Assembly (NCBI RefSeq): GCF_000473065.1 | Contig: NZ_AXAZ01000015.1 | Coordinates: forward strand, 1-64,000 | DNA: 64,000 bases | Direction: 5' to 3' | From: Bradyrhizobium sp. WSM1743 | GTDB lineage: Bacteria; Pseudomonadota; Alphaproteobacteria; Rhizobiales; Xanthobacteraceae | In this document: positions 50,102 to 59,577 of the stretch, one piece after another | Layout: each line of letters begins with the position of its first letter | Position numbering within the stretch: position 1 is the first letter of the stretch | Program-made: the position numbers and the translations under genes | The notes under the pieces: generated by a model | The model's database searches: none | What the model saw: only the letters and a program-made list of their open reading frames with translations | Told to the model about the DNA's origin: nothing

Positions 50102-50497
50102 ATGAGCGATCTTCAGGAGCCGCTCTGGATCACGCATGAGCAGGCCGTCGCAATACATAGTCGACAACTCCGGCGGTTCAGCGGTGCGCCGGGCTTACGC
50201 GACGAGGGAATGTTGCGTTCGGCACTGGAGCGGCCGATCAACAAATGGCGTTACGAACGGGCGCCACTGGACGAACTCGCTGCAGCCTATGCATTCGGCC
50301 TCGCGAATACCCCTGCATTCATCGACAGAAACGAGCGCATCGCTTTCCTGGCGATGACAGTGTTCCTGCGCAAGAACAAGGCGGACTTCAGTCCCGATCC
50401 CGCGGAAGCTGCCATCATTATCCTCTCGCTCGCCGCAGGCGAAGTCAGCGAGGAGAGCCTTGCGCGCTGGATTCGCACTCATTGGGATTCCAAATGA
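50102..50497 (+). CDS. Doc/Fic-family protein with degenerate active site (toxin of a TA pair)
   Basis: 131 aa, the size of Doc death-on-curing toxins. The Fic fold is visible: WITHEQAVAIHSRQLRRFSG, GLRDEGMLRSALERPINKW, and AFGLANTPAFIDRNERIAFLAM. In normal Doc the last segment reads HPF-x-DGNKR. Here His is Pro, Gly is Arg and the catalytic Lys is Glu, while Phe, Asp, Asn and Arg persist. It may therefore be inactive as a kinase-like toxin or have a changed activity. It is in an operon with the antitoxin. Confidence 0.88.
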   Translation: MSDLQEPLWITHEQAVAIHSRQLRRFSGAPGLRDEGMLRSALERPINKWRYERAPLDELAAAYAFGLANTPAFIDRNERIAFLAMTVFLRKNKADFSPDPAEAAIIILSLAAGEVSEESLARWIRTHWDSK

Positions 50498-50593
50498 GTC
50501 CATTTGCGGGAAAACTGCGCTTCCGTGCCGTTGCCCTGCCCGAAGCTTTGCGGTATCCCAGCCGAAGAATTCGACTTTCGACTGGGGACATCC

Positions 50594-50746
50594 ATGGCAG
50601 ATCATAGCGAAGTTGCGTACAGCACCGCCGACGGGAACGACTACGTTGCGCACGAGCAGACCTATGAGGGCTTCATCAAGCTGGTGAAGTACGGCACGGC
50701 TTCGGTCGCGCTCATCGTGATCCTGATGGCGATCTTCCTCACCTGA
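50594..50746 (+). CDS. aa3-type cytochrome c oxidase subunit IV-like peptide
   Basis: 50 aa. The sequence ends in one hydrophobic helix (VKYGTASVALIVILMAIFLT) preceded by a short acidic segment (ADHSEVAYSTADGNDY). This fits the small COX4_pro_2-type subunit IV found in alphaproteobacteria. It lies just upstream of the transhydrogenase genes. No other oxidase gene is present, which makes the assignment plausible rather than certain. Confidence 0.75.
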   Translation: MADHSEVAYSTADGNDYVAHEQTYEGFIKLVKYGTASVALIVILMAIFLT

Positions 50747-50886
50747 CCCGTCTTCGGCAGCTGCACACGCCAGCGGCAGCTGCTGCCCAGAAAACTTGCA
50801 TACAAACCGGTCCCAGAACCGGTATCGAACGCCGCGGGAGTAACGCTTAGTTTGCGCGCGCGCTGTCCCGTGCCGCCGGAGGACCC

Positions 50887-52014
50887 ATGAAGATCGCCGT
50901 TGCCAAGGAAATCGATCCGTCGGAGCCGCGGGTCGCCGCTTCGCCTGATACGGTGAAGAAATTTAAGGCGTTGGGCGCCGAGCTTGCCGTCGAGCCGGGC
51001 GCGGGCATCAAGTCGGGCCTGCCGGATTCCGAATTCACCGCGGCAGGCGCTACCGTCAGCGCCGACGCGCTCAATGACGCGGATATCATCATCAAGGTGA
51101 AACGCCCCGAGGCGTCCGAGCTCGCGCAGTACAAGCGCGGCGCGCTGGTCATCGCGATCATGGATCCCTATGGCAACGAGGCTGCGCTGAAAACGATGGC
51201 CGATGCCGGCATTGCCGCCTTCGCGATGGAGTTGATGCCGCGCATCACGCGCGCGCAGGTGATGGACGTGCTGTCCTCGCAGGCGAACCTTGCCGGCTAT
51301 CGCGCCGTGATCGAGGGCGCCGAGGCCTTCGGCCGCGCCTTCCCAATGATGATGACCGCGGCCGGCACCGTGCCCGCCGCCAAAGTGTTCGTGATGGGCG
51401 TCGGCGTCGCCGGCCTCCAGGCGATCGCGACCGCGCGCCGCCTCGGCGCCGTCGTCACCGCGACCGACGTGCGGCCTGCGACCAAGGAGCAGGTGGAATC
51501 GCTCGGTGCGAAATTCCTCGCCGTCGAGGACGAGGAGTTCAAGAACGCGCAGACCGCCGGCGGCTACGCCAAGGAAATGTCGAAAGAGTACCAGGCCAAG
51601 CAGGCCGCGCTCACCGCCGAGCACATCAAGAAGCAGGACATCGTGATCACGACCGCGCTGATTCCGGGCCGGCCGGCGCCGAAGCTCGTCAGCGCCGACA
51701 TGGTCAAGTCGATGAAGCCGGGCTCGGTGCTGGTCGATCTCGCGGTCGAGCGTGGCGGCAATGTCGAGGGCGCCAAGCCGGGCGAGGTCGTCGATCTCGA
51801 TGGCATCAAGATCGTCGGCTACACCAACGTCGCCGGCCGCGTCGCGGCCTCGGCCTCCAGCCTCTATGCCCGCAATCTGTTCTCCTTCATCGAGACCATG
51901 GTCGACAAGAAGGAGAAGAAGCTCGCCGTGAACTGGGACGACGAGCTCGTCAAGGCCACCGCGCTCACGAAGGACGGCGCGGTGATCCACCCGAACTTCC
52001 AGCCGAAGGCTTAA
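50887..52014 (+). CDS. pntAA: Re/Si-specific NAD(P)+ transhydrogenase subunit alpha part 1
   Basis: 375 aa. This is the NAD(H)-binding domain I (alanine-dehydrogenase-like): it starts [20 protein letters not shown] and has [18 protein letters not shown] (Rossmann) and [17 protein letters not shown]. It is separated from the membrane part, as in Rhodospirillum. With PntAB and PntB it couples hydride transfer between NADH and NADP+ to proton flow. pntAB starts 11 bases after it. Confidence 0.96.
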   Translation: MKIAVAKEIDPSEPRVAASPDTVKKFKALGAELAVEPGAGIKSGLPDSEFTAAGATVSADALNDADIIIKVKRPEASELAQYKRGALVIAIMDPYGNEAALKTMADAGIAAFAMELMPRITRAQVMDVLSSQANLAGYRAVIEGAEAFGRAFPMMMTAAGTVPAAKVFVMGVGVAGLQAIATARRLGAVVTATDVRPATKEQVESLGAKFLAVEDEEFKNAQTAGGYAKEMSKEYQAKQAALTAEHIKKQDIVITTALIPGRPAPKLVSADMVKSMKPGSVLVDLAVERGGNVEGAKPGEVVDLDGIKIVGYTNVAGRVAASASSLYARNLFSFIETMVDKKEKKLAVNWDDELVKATALTKDGAVIHPNFQPKA

Positions 52015-52025
52015 GGAGACCCGTC

Positions 52026-52343
52026 ATGGAGCATGCTGCACAGGTCGTGGACCCCTTCATCTTCCGGCTGTCGATCTTCGTCCTCGCCGTCTTCGTCGGT
52101 TATTTCGTGGTGTGGTCGGTGACCCCCGCGCTGCACACGCCGCTGATGAGCGTGACCAACGCGATCTCCTCGGTGATCGTGGTCGGCGCGCTGCTCGCGG
52201 TCGGCGTCGGCATGGTTTCGAGCGGCTCGGGCTGGGCGCGCGGCTTCGGCTTCGTCGCGCTCATCTTCGCCTGCGTCAACATTTTTGGCGGCTTCCTTGT
52301 CACCCAGCGCATGCTGGCGATGTACAAGAAGAAGTCGAAGTAA
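52026..52343 (+). CDS. pntAB: Transhydrogenase subunit alpha part 2 (membrane)
   Basis: 105 aa. Three to four hydrophobic helices ([20 protein letters not shown], then [17 protein letters not shown] and [20 protein letters not shown]) make up the 4TM domain of transhydrogenase. GGAGACCCGTC lies in front of the ATG. Confidence 0.95.
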   Translation: MEHAAQVVDPFIFRLSIFVLAVFVGYFVVWSVTPALHTPLMSVTNAISSVIVVGALLAVGVGMVSSGSGWARGFGFVALIFACVNIFGGFLVTQRMLAMYKKKSK

Positions 52344-52382
52344 GCGGCCACCTCGGGCTGAAGGGATCAATGGGGACCTGAG

Positions 52383-53780
52383 ATGAGCGCCAATCTCTCT
52401 GCATTCTTGTATCTCGTGGCGGGGGTGCTGTTCATCCTGTCGCTGCGCGGGCTGTCGAGCCCGGCATCGTCGCGCCAGGGCAATTTGTTCGGCATGATCG
52501 GCATGGCGATCGCGGTCGGCACCACGCTGGCGAGCCATCCGCCGGCAGACGGCGTGGCCTGGGTTCTCGTGATCCTCGCCGTCGCGATTGGCGGCGGCAT
52601 CGGCGCGGTGATCGCCCGCCGCGTGCCCATGACCTCGATGCCGGAGCTGGTCGCCGCCTTCCACTCGCTGGTCGGTATGGCCGCGGTGCTGGTCGCCGCC
52701 GGCGCGTTCTATGCGCCCGAGGCGTTCGACATCGGCACCCCCGGCAACATCCATCCGCAGAGCCTGGTCGAGATGTCGCTCGGCGTCGCCATCGGCGCGC
52801 TGACCTTCACCGGCTCGGTGATCGCCTTCCTGAAGCTGTCCGCGCGAATGAGTGGCGCACCGATCATTCTTCCCGCCCGCCACATCATCAACATCGCGCT
52901 GGCCTTGGCGCTGGTGTTCTTCATCGTTCGTCTCGTCCTCACCGGCGGCGCGTTGGACTTCTGGATGATCACCATCCTCGCCCTGGCGCTCGGCGTGCTC
53001 ATGATCATCCCGATCGGCGGCGCCGACATGCCGGTCGTGATCTCGATGCTGAACTCCTACTCCGGCTGGGCCGCGGCCGGCATCGGCTTCACGCTCGGCA
53101 ATTCCGCGCTGATCATCACCGGCGCGCTGGTCGGCTCCTCGGGCGCGATCCTGTCCTACATCATGTGCCACGCGATGAACCGGTCCTTCGTCTCGGTCAT
53201 CCTCGGCGGCTTCGGCGGCGAGACGGCTGCCGCCGGCGGCGGTACGGGCGAGCAGAAGCCGGCGAAGCTCGGCTCGGCTGACGATGCGGCCTTTATCATG
53301 AAGAACGCCTCCAAGGTCATCATCGTGCCCGGCTACGGCATGGCGGTGGCGCAGGCCCAGCACGCGCTGCGCGAGATGGCCGATATCCTCAAGAAGGAAG
53401 GCGTCGAGGTGAAATACGCCATTCACCCGGTCGCGGGCCGCATGCCCGGCCACATGAACGTGCTGCTGGCCGAAGCCAACGTGCCCTACGACGAAGTGTT
53501 CGAGCTGGAGGACATCAACTCCGAATTCGCGCAGGCCGACATCGCCTTCGTGATCGGCGCCAACGACGTCACCAACCCGGCGGCCGAAGAGGACAAGTCC
53601 TCGCCGATCTACGGCATGCCGGTGCTCCAGGTCTGGAAGGCCGGCACCGTGATGTTCATCAAGCGCTCGTTGGCCTCCGGCTATGCCGGCATCGACAATC
53701 CGCTGTTCTATCGCGACAACACCATGATGCTGCTCGGCGACGCCAAGAAGGTCACCGAGAACATCGTCAAGGCAATGTAA
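52383..53780 (+). CDS. pntB: NAD(P) transhydrogenase subunit beta
   Basis: 465 aa. About nine membrane helices (residues 5-265) are followed by the NADP(H)-binding domain III beginning IIVPGYGMAVAQAQHALREM. Standard signatures GRMPGHMNVLLAEANVPYDE and NDVTNPAAEEDKSSPIYGMPV are intact. It completes the pntAA-pntAB-pntB operon. Confidence 0.96.
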   Translation: MSANLSAFLYLVAGVLFILSLRGLSSPASSRQGNLFGMIGMAIAVGTTLASHPPADGVAWVLVILAVAIGGGIGAVIARRVPMTSMPELVAAFHSLVGMAAVLVAAGAFYAPEAFDIGTPGNIHPQSLVEMSLGVAIGALTFTGSVIAFLKLSARMSGAPIILPARHIINIALALALVFFIVRLVLTGGALDFWMITILALALGVLMIIPIGGADMPVVISMLNSYSGWAAAGIGFTLGNSALIITGALVGSSGAILSYIMCHAMNRSFVSVILGGFGGETAAAGGGTGEQKPAKLGSADDAAFIMKNASKVIIVPGYGMAVAQAQHALREMADILKKEGVEVKYAIHPVAGRMPGHMNVLLAEANVPYDEVFELEDINSEFAQADIAFVIGANDVTNPAAEEDKSSPIYGMPVLQVWKAGTVMFIKRSLASGYAGIDNPLFYRDNTMMLLGDAKKVTENIVKAM

Positions 53781-53985
53781 CGCGGAAGGGACCTGGGCCA
53801 TAAGGAATGGCACCGGTCCCATCCCATGCGGCCCAAAGCCACGCGCAAGCAGCGCGTCGAATGGCACGCTGCCGACAAGGTGGCGTGCGGCTGCGGCGAT
53901 ATTCCGCCGGACCTGCAGCCCGATGTCATGAAATTGCTGCGGAGCCGTCGCAAGCCTTGGTCTCAACCGACGACCGGGCCGGGCA

Positions 53986-54786
53986 ATGATGACCATCGTC
54001 AAGTGGACCGCCATTGTCCTCGTAACTGTCTATTGCGCCGGTCTCCTCGTGCTGTATGTCCGCCAGCGCGAGATGCTGTTTCCGATCCCGCCCGTCGGCC
54101 GCACCGCTCCCGATGCCGCAGGCCTTCCCGAGGCGGAAGAGCACGTTCTGACTACGTCGGATGGTGAGAAGGTCATCGTCTGGCACGTGCCGGCCAAGCC
54201 CGGTCATTCTGTGATCCTGTACTTTCCGGGCAATGGAGATTTTCTCGCCGGCCGCGTCAGCCGTTTCAAGGCGGTGACCGCCGACGGCACCGGCCTCGTT
54301 GCCCTGTCCTATCGCGGCTATGCCGGCTCGAGCGGGATGCCGAGCGAACAGGGGCTGCTGTACGATGCTGCGGCCGCTTACGCCTTCACCACTGCGCGCT
54401 ATGGAGCGGAACGAATCGTCACGTGGGGCTTCTCTCTGGGGACGGGCGTGGCAGTTGCCATCGCCTCGGAACATCGCGTTGGAAAGCTCATCCTGGAGGC
54501 GCCTTATACATCAACCGTCGACGTTGCGGCTTCGTCGTTCTGGTTCGTTCCGGTCCGCCTTCTGATGCACGATCCGTTCCATTCGGATCAGCGCATGGCG
54601 CGCGTCACGGTGCCGCTGCTTGTCATGCATGGCACCAATGACCTTGCCATCTCGATCATCTTCGGAGAGCGTCTATTCGCAATCGCCCATGAGCCCAAGC
54701 GGTTCGTTCGCATGGTGGGCGGCGGGCACGACAATCTCGATCAATATGGCGCGATCGAAACGGCGAGAGGCTTCATTGGCGGCTGA
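53986..54786 (+). CDS. Alpha/beta hydrolase, membrane-anchored (ABHD13/Bem46-like)
   Basis: 266 aa. One N-terminal membrane helix (MTIVKWTAIVLVTVYCAGLL) is followed by the hydrolase fold. The nucleophile elbow is GFSLGTG, the acid lies in the VMHGTNDLAIS region, and the catalytic His is in GGGHDNLDQYG. YFPGNGDFLAGR and SYRGYAGSSGMPSEQG are typical of Bem46-like hydrolases. The natural substrate is unknown. It overlaps the start of the next gene by a few bases. Confidence 0.92.
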   Translation: MMTIVKWTAIVLVTVYCAGLLVLYVRQREMLFPIPPVGRTAPDAAGLPEAEEHVLTTSDGEKVIVWHVPAKPGHSVILYFPGNGDFLAGRVSRFKAVTADGTGLVALSYRGYAGSSGMPSEQGLLYDAAAAYAFTTARYGAERIVTWGFSLGTGVAVAIASEHRVGKLILEAPYTSTVDVAASSFWFVPVRLLMHDPFHSDQRMARVTVPLLVMHGTNDLAISIIFGERLFAIAHEPKRFVRMVGGGHDNLDQYGAIETARGFIGG

Positions 54787-56218
54787 CAGCTTGGCTAAAC
54801 GTTACGTTCCCGCCCTCGCTGTCTCCTGCTTGACGTTTCTGCCGCAGAATGCGCTTGCGGCGACCGGGCTCGACGGTGCGGCGATGCGCTGGCCCTATGC
54901 GCTGCCCTTTGCCGGCTTGTTGCTGTCGATCGCCCTGGGGCCGCTGCTGTTTGCGAAATTCTGGCATCATCATTACGGCAAGATCGCCGCGGCTTGGTCG
55001 CTGCTGGCGCTCGCCTCGCTCGTCGTCTTCGCCGGCAGCACAGCGGCGCTGGCGGCGCTCGTTCACGCCATGCTCGCCGAATATCTTGGTTTCATCGTGC
55101 TGCTGTTCGCGCTCTATGTCGTGGCCGGTGGCATCCTCATCACAGGGGACATCAAGGCGACGCCCGCGACCAATGTGGGCATCCTCGCACTTGGCACGTT
55201 CGGGGCGAGCGTCGTCGGCACCACGGGTGCCGCGATGATCCTGATCCGCCCCTTGCTCCGCGCCAACCGGCTGCGGCGCCACAACACCCATGTCGTCATC
55301 TTCTTCATCATCCTGGTTGCCAATGTCGGCGGCGCGCTGAGCCCGCTTGGCGATCCCCCGCTGTTCGTCGGTTTCCTGCACGGCGTCGACTTCTTCTGGA
55401 CCACGCGGACCATCTGGTTGCAGACCGTGATCGTGGCCGGGCTGCTGCTCGCGATCTTCGTCGCCATCGACGCCTGGCGCTTCCGGAGCGAGCCGCCGCC
55501 CGATGACACCGGCCCCGCGCAGCCGGTCCGCATCCGCGGCCTCGTCAATCTCGTGCTGATCGCGGCCATTGTCGCCAGCCTGCTCGCCGCGGCGATGTGG
55601 AAGCCCGGCATTGCGTTCGACGTTCTCGGCACCAAGCTGGAGCTGGAGGACGTCGTCCGCAATCTGGTGCTGCTGGCGATTGCTGCGCTGTCGGTGTGGC
55701 TGACGCCCGATGAGCACAGGCAAGCCAACGGCTTCACCTGGGAGCCGATCCGCGAGGTCGCCAAACTGTTCGCGGGGATCTTTGTCGCCATCATCCCGGT
55801 CATTGCCATGCTCAATGCCGGCCATCACGGTGCGTTCGCTTGGCTGCTGTCGGCCGTGACGGAGCCGAACGGCGCACCGCGCGAGGCCGCCTATTTCTGG
55901 TTCACCGGCCTGATGTCCGCGTTCCTCGACAACGCGCCGACATATCTGTTGTTCTTCGAGCTCGCCGGTGGCAACCCGCAGGTGCTGATGCATGAGCTCT
56001 CGGGCACGCTCGCCTCGATCTCCATGGGGGCGGTCTACATGGGTGCGCTCACCTATGTCGGCAACGCGCCGAACTTCATGGTGAGCAGCATTGCCAGCGA
56101 GAATGGCATCGAGATGCCGAGCTTCTTCGGCTATCTCCTGCGCGCGGGCGCCGTGCTGATCCCGCTGTTCCTGCTGTTGACGTTCCTGCCGATCGCCCCG
56201 ATCCTGCACTGGCATTGA
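54776..56218 (+). CDS. Sodium:proton antiporter-like transporter (NhaD/CitMHS-type)
   Basis: 480 aa from the TTG at 54776, preceded by GAGAGG at good spacing; the ATG at 54746 is an alternative. It has about 12 hydrophobic helices. The blocks FGASVVGTTGAAMILIRPLL, NVGGALSPLGDPPLFVGFL and FMVSSIASENGIEMPSFFGY match the NhaD/CitMHS-like sodium:proton antiporter group. It would exchange Na+ for protons at the inner membrane. It overlaps the hydrolase gene by 11 bases. Confidence 0.87.
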   Translation: MAADSLAKRYVPALAVSCLTFLPQNALAATGLDGAAMRWPYALPFAGLLLSIALGPLLFAKFWHHHYGKIAAAWSLLALASLVVFAGSTAALAALVHAMLAEYLGFIVLLFALYVVAGGILITGDIKATPATNVGILALGTFGASVVGTTGAAMILIRPLLRANRLRRHNTHVVIFFIILVANVGGALSPLGDPPLFVGFLHGVDFFWTTRTIWLQTVIVAGLLLAIFVAIDAWRFRSEPPPDDTGPAQPVRIRGLVNLVLIAAIVASLLAAAMWKPGIAFDVLGTKLELEDVVRNLVLLAIAALSVWLTPDEHRQANGFTWEPIREVAKLFAGIFVAIIPVIAMLNAGHHGAFAWLLSAVTEPNGAPREAAYFWFTGLMSAFLDNAPTYLLFFELAGGNPQVLMHELSGTLASISMGAVYMGALTYVGNAPNFMVSSIASENGIEMPSFFGYLLRAGAVLIPLFLLLTFLPIAPILHWH

Positions 56219-56267
56219 ATCTCGCGCCTGATTTGATACTGCTCATTCAAGCAACTGGAAGCGGTGG

Positions 56268-57365
56268 ATGAGCGCACATAGCCCGATGCCCCGGTCGGCC
56301 TGGATCTTCCCGGCGCTGGCCGTGCTGTTGTTCGCAGCCGTCAGCGCGACGGGTTATGTGTTCACGCTGTCGTTTGGCGGGCTCGTCTTCGCCATCGTCC
56401 TTCTGGTTATTCTGTTCGGCACGGTGTTCGCCGCGGTTCATCATGCCGAAGTGATCGCGGAGCGGGTCGGCGAACCCTATGGCACGCTGGTGCTGACGCT
56501 CTCGGTGACCATCATCGAGGTGGCGCTGATCACCACGATCATGCTGGGCGACAAGCCTGCCCCGGCACTGGCCCGCGACACCGTGTTCGCCGTGGTCATG
56601 ATCGTCTGCAACGGCCTCGTCGGCCTCTGCATCTTCATCGGCGGCCTGCGCTATCGCGAGCAGGGTTTTCAGCTCTCTGGCGCCAACGTCTATCTTAGCG
56701 TGCTGTTCGCGCTCGCGACCATCACGCTGATCCTGCCGAACTACACCACCACCACACCGGGCCCGGTCTATTCCGCGATTCAGCTCGGCTTCGTCGACGT
56801 CGTCACGCTCGCGCTGTACGGCGTCTTTCTCTACACCCAGACCGTCCTGCACAAGGACTACTTCGTTCATGAACGGGCGGAGGGCGAGGGCGGGGAGGTG
56901 CACCTGTCGGCGGGGACGCTCGTGCTCACCGTGGCGCTGCTCCTGGTCTCGCTGCTGGCGGTCGTGCTGCTCGCCAAGAAATTCTCATTGGTGGTAGATG
57001 CCGTCGGCGCCAGGATCGGTGCGCCGCCGGCCTTCGCCGGGCTTCTGGTCGCGCTGCTGATCCTGATGCCCGAGGGCGTCGCGGCCATCGCGGCGGCCCG
57101 CCGGAACGACCTGCAGAAGAGCATCAACCTTGCGCTCGGCTCGTCGCTGGCGACCATTGGTCTCACGATCCCTGCGGTCGGCGTCGCCACCTACGCGCTC
57201 GACAAGGAGCTCGAGCTCGGCCTCAGCGCCCAGGGCAGCGTGCTTTTGCTGCTGACCTTCTTCCTGAGCATGCTGACCTTCGGCACGGGCAGGACCAATG
57301 TCCTGTTCGGCCTGGTCCATATGGTGGTATTTGCCGTCTATGTGTTCATGGTTTTCGTGCCCTAG
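56268..57365 (+). CDS. chaA: Calcium/proton antiporter (ChaA-type)
   Basis: 365 aa with about ten hydrophobic helices. The two alpha-repeats of the CaCA superfamily are seen as PYGTLVLTLSVTIIEVALI near residue 70 and ILMPEGVAAIAAARRNDLQK near residue 265, each with the conserved acidic residue. An acidic/His loop (HERAEGEGGEVHL) separates the halves. It exchanges Ca2+ or Na+ for protons. Confidence 0.92.
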   Translation: MSAHSPMPRSAWIFPALAVLLFAAVSATGYVFTLSFGGLVFAIVLLVILFGTVFAAVHHAEVIAERVGEPYGTLVLTLSVTIIEVALITTIMLGDKPAPALARDTVFAVVMIVCNGLVGLCIFIGGLRYREQGFQLSGANVYLSVLFALATITLILPNYTTTTPGPVYSAIQLGFVDVVTLALYGVFLYTQTVLHKDYFVHERAEGEGGEVHLSAGTLVLTVALLLVSLLAVVLLAKKFSLVVDAVGARIGAPPAFAGLLVALLILMPEGVAAIAAARRNDLQKSINLALGSSLATIGLTIPAVGVATYALDKELELGLSAQGSVLLLLTFFLSMLTFGTGRTNVLFGLVHMVVFAVYVFMVFVP

Positions 57366-57376
57366 AGGGAATCCCA

Positions 57377-57661
57377 ATGCTTGCCGCCAAGTCCGAGATT
57401 CAGGTCGACAACGAAGAGGTCCGGGTGACGGAATGGCGGCTTGCCCCGGGGAGCGCGACCGGCCATCACACCCACGGGATGGACTACGTGATTGTTCCGG
57501 TGGTCGCAGGCGAGATGACCATCGTGGCGCCCAATGGCGAGCGGTCCAAGGCGCAGCTCGCCGCCGGAAAATCCTATTTCCGCAAGGCGGGCGTCCAACA
57601 TGACGTACTTAACGAAACCTCAACTGAGATCGTGTTCCTTGAAATCGAGCTAAAACGTTAA
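57377..57661 (+). CDS. Small cupin-domain protein
   Basis: 94 aa. One beta-barrel cupin: RVTEWRLAPGSATGHHTHGMDYVIVPVVAGEM (cupin motif 1 with two His) then SYFRKAGVQHDVLNETSTEI (motif 2 with His). It binds a metal through those His residues. The substrate is unknown. The gap to chaA is 11 bases, so both are in one transcript. Confidence 0.9.
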   Translation: MLAAKSEIQVDNEEVRVTEWRLAPGSATGHHTHGMDYVIVPVVAGEMTIVAPNGERSKAQLAAGKSYFRKAGVQHDVLNETSTEIVFLEIELKR

Positions 57662-57752
57662 GTTGGTGCGACTGTTTGCCATCGATCCGTCGCAGTTGAT
57701 CCCTCACAATGCCCTAAAGTTCCCGCATCAGATCGCGCGGGGAGTGGTCGGA

Positions 57753-58676
57753 ATGCTGAAATACCTCGCAAAAATTTCGATGGATATCTTCCCCTCGGTG
57801 CTCGCGACGATCATCGGGGCCTACATCGTTAATCATTACATCAACGCCAAGCCGGCGGCCGACACCCCAGCCGCCGTGGTCGCGCCTGCCCAGACTGGCA
57901 GTGACGGCAAGCCCACGGATGCCGCCAACCTTCCTGCCCCCGGCGTCAAAGCCAAGGGCATCTCCGAGAAGAGCGTCACGGACAAGGCGGCGGTCGAGAA
58001 GCCCGTCGATCATCAGGCGGCTGCCGAGACCAAGGCTGCCGACGTGGCTCCCGCTGAAACCAGCCCGCGCGGCCGTTCCTCTGCGCGTGACAAGGCCGCG
58101 GCCAAGTCCGCTCCGGCTGCCGCTGCTCCCGTGGTTGAGGCCAACTCGGCCGCGACCGCGGCTTCCCCGGCCGCCACCCCCGACGCCAACGATCTCGCGC
58201 GCGCTGCGATCGAGCGTCTGCGCAAGTCGCCTGAGGGCAAGGCCGCAGAGGCCAGATCTTCGGAAGCCAAGCCCGCCGAGGTTCGCTCGTCGGATACCAA
58301 GCCGGCCGAGAGGCCGGCAGAGCCCGTGGTGCGGGAAGCCGCCCGCACGCCCGAGGCTCCGCGAGTCGTTGGTGTGGAGCCGACCCCGGTCCGTCCGCTG
58401 CCGCCGCCGATCACGGTATCGACGCCCTCATCTGAGGCCTATGGCAATGGTGGCTCCCATCCGCCCTACACGGCCTCGATCAGCAGCGACGATCCGAATC
58501 GGGTGACGCCGCCGGCTGACATTCCCGTGCCGATCATCGCGCCACCGCTCGATCTGCGTGCCGACGCTGGCACCTCCATGCCGCGGCCGAAGAAGACCAA
58601 TGTCGCCGACGAGATGCTGTCGGGCATGAAGTCGATGTTCAACGCCGTTCTGCCGAAGAGCGCCACCCCCGACTAA
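57753..58676 (+). CDS. Membrane-anchored Ala/Pro-rich protein of unknown function
   Basis: 307 aa from ATG 57753 (GGGGAG at 8 bases). One N-terminal membrane helix (MLKYLAKISMDIFPSVLATIIGAYIV) is followed by a long Ala/Pro/Lys/Glu-rich low-complexity region. It has no recognisable domain. The tail reads NVADEMLSGMKSMFNAVLPKS. It may be a periplasmic spacer or scaffold. It follows the cupin gene by 91 bases. Confidence 0.75.
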   Translation: MLKYLAKISMDIFPSVLATIIGAYIVNHYINAKPAADTPAAVVAPAQTGSDGKPTDAANLPAPGVKAKGISEKSVTDKAAVEKPVDHQAAAETKAADVAPAETSPRGRSSARDKAAAKSAPAAAAPVVEANSAATAASPAATPDANDLARAAIERLRKSPEGKAAEARSSEAKPAEVRSSDTKPAERPAEPVVREAARTPEAPRVVGVEPTPVRPLPPPITVSTPSSEAYGNGGSHPPYTASISSDDPNRVTPPADIPVPIIAPPLDLRADAGTSMPRPKKTNVADEMLSGMKSMFNAVLPKSATPD

Positions 58677-58702
58677 AACTGCGCCCGCGTTGTGCCAAAT
58701 CG

Positions 58703-59353
58703 TCAGCCGCCGACGCGGGCGAGGCCGCTACGGGCGGCGTCATCGCGTGGACGCAGCGCGACGGCCTTATTGTAGGACGCCGCCGCCTTGGCCCTATCGC
58801 CCAGCCGCTCATAGGCCTGTCCGCGCGCGGTCCAGACCTGGGCGTTGTGCGGATCGGCCTCGGAGGCTTCATCGAGATCGGCTGCGGCCTCCTTGACCTT
58901 GCCGAGCGCGAGATAGCTGTTGGCGCGGCCGAGCAGCGGCTCGGCCTTTTGCGGGTTGAGCCCGCTCGCGGCGCTGAAATCGGCGATCGCGAAGTCGTGC
59001 TGGTTCTTGCCCTGGTAGATCAGCGCGCGGCCATAGAGGGCCTGCGCATTGTAGGGATCGAGCCCGACCGCGCGATTGAACTCGTCGAGCGCTGCCGCGG
59101 TCTCGCCTGACTTGGCCAGGGACTGGGCCTTTGCGGTGTGGGCTTGGGATTCGGTGACGTTGCCGGCGCTCACCGCGCTCTCGGCGGGCGCGGCCGCCTT
59201 GGGTGCTTCCTGCGGCTTGTCCTTCTCAGGGAGTAGCGATCCGAGATCGAACGAGCAGCCGCAGAGCGCGATCCCCATCACGGCCAGCGCGAGCGGGTGC
59301 CGCCAGATCTGGCGTAGCCGCGGCAAGCCACGCTCGGGGAAAGGAGAGGCCAT
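58703..59353 (-). CDS. TPR-repeat lipoprotein
   Basis: 216 aa. The N-terminus (HPLALAVMGIALCGCSFDLG) carries a lipobox ending in Cys (about residue 33). Four TPR units follow from about residue 65 (KSGETAAALDEFNRAVGLDP, and so on). It would be an outer or inner membrane lipoprotein for protein contacts. It is convergent with the 57753 gene. Confidence 0.9.
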   Translation of the reverse strand: MASPFPERGLPRLRQIWRHPLALAVMGIALCGCSFDLGSLLPEKDKPQEAPKAAAPAESAVSAGNVTESQAHTAKAQSLAKSGETAAALDEFNRAVGLDPYNAQALYGRALIYQGKNQHDFAIADFSAASGLNPQKAEPLLGRANSYLALGKVKEAAADLDEASEADPHNAQVWTARGQAYERLGDRAKAAASYNKAVALRPRDDAARSGLARVGG

Positions 59354-59372
59354 CTACGGTTCGCTCGCGCTA

Positions 59373-59475
59373 GAGCATGATCCGAAAAGTGTGAAGCGGT
59401 TTTCCGAAGAGATCATGCTCAAACAACAAACTAAAGCGCGATAATAATTCGTCCTAGTCTCATCGCGCTTTAGCG
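59373..59475. repeat. Two-hairpin dispersed repeat, copy 2
   Basis: GAGCATGATC (59374-59383) and GATCATGCTC (59412-59421), then CTAAAGCGCGAT (59432-59443) and ATCGCGCTTTAG (59463-59474), form two perfect hairpins. The same plan is seen at 27009-27126. Confidence 0.85.
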
Positions 59476-59509
59476 CCGCATCGTAGTGTGCCCGTCCCAG
59501 AAAGGCACC

Positions 59510-59545
59510 GCTCACAAACAACAACGCGGGCCAAGGGCCCGCGTT
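59510..59545 (-). terminator. Terminator after rpsU (minus strand)
   Basis: A perfect 10-bp stem AACGCGGGCC/GGCCCGCGTT with a 3-base loop is followed on the minus strand by TTGTTGTTTGTG. Confidence 0.75.
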
Positions 59546-59577
59546 ATCGAAAACCGAGGTCTTACAGGTTCGGCAAA

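Noticed and set aside
52011..54014. 667-codon minus-strand frame opposite pntAB and pntB
   Set aside because: It is an antisense shadow of well-conserved transhydrogenase genes.
53826..54167. Plus-strand ORF of 113 codons after pntB (MRPKATRKQRVEWHAADKVA)
   Set aside because: It overlaps the well-supported hydrolase gene by 180 bp and its second half is Arg-rich shadow sequence. The first 50 codons could be a real small protein, but I cannot decide.
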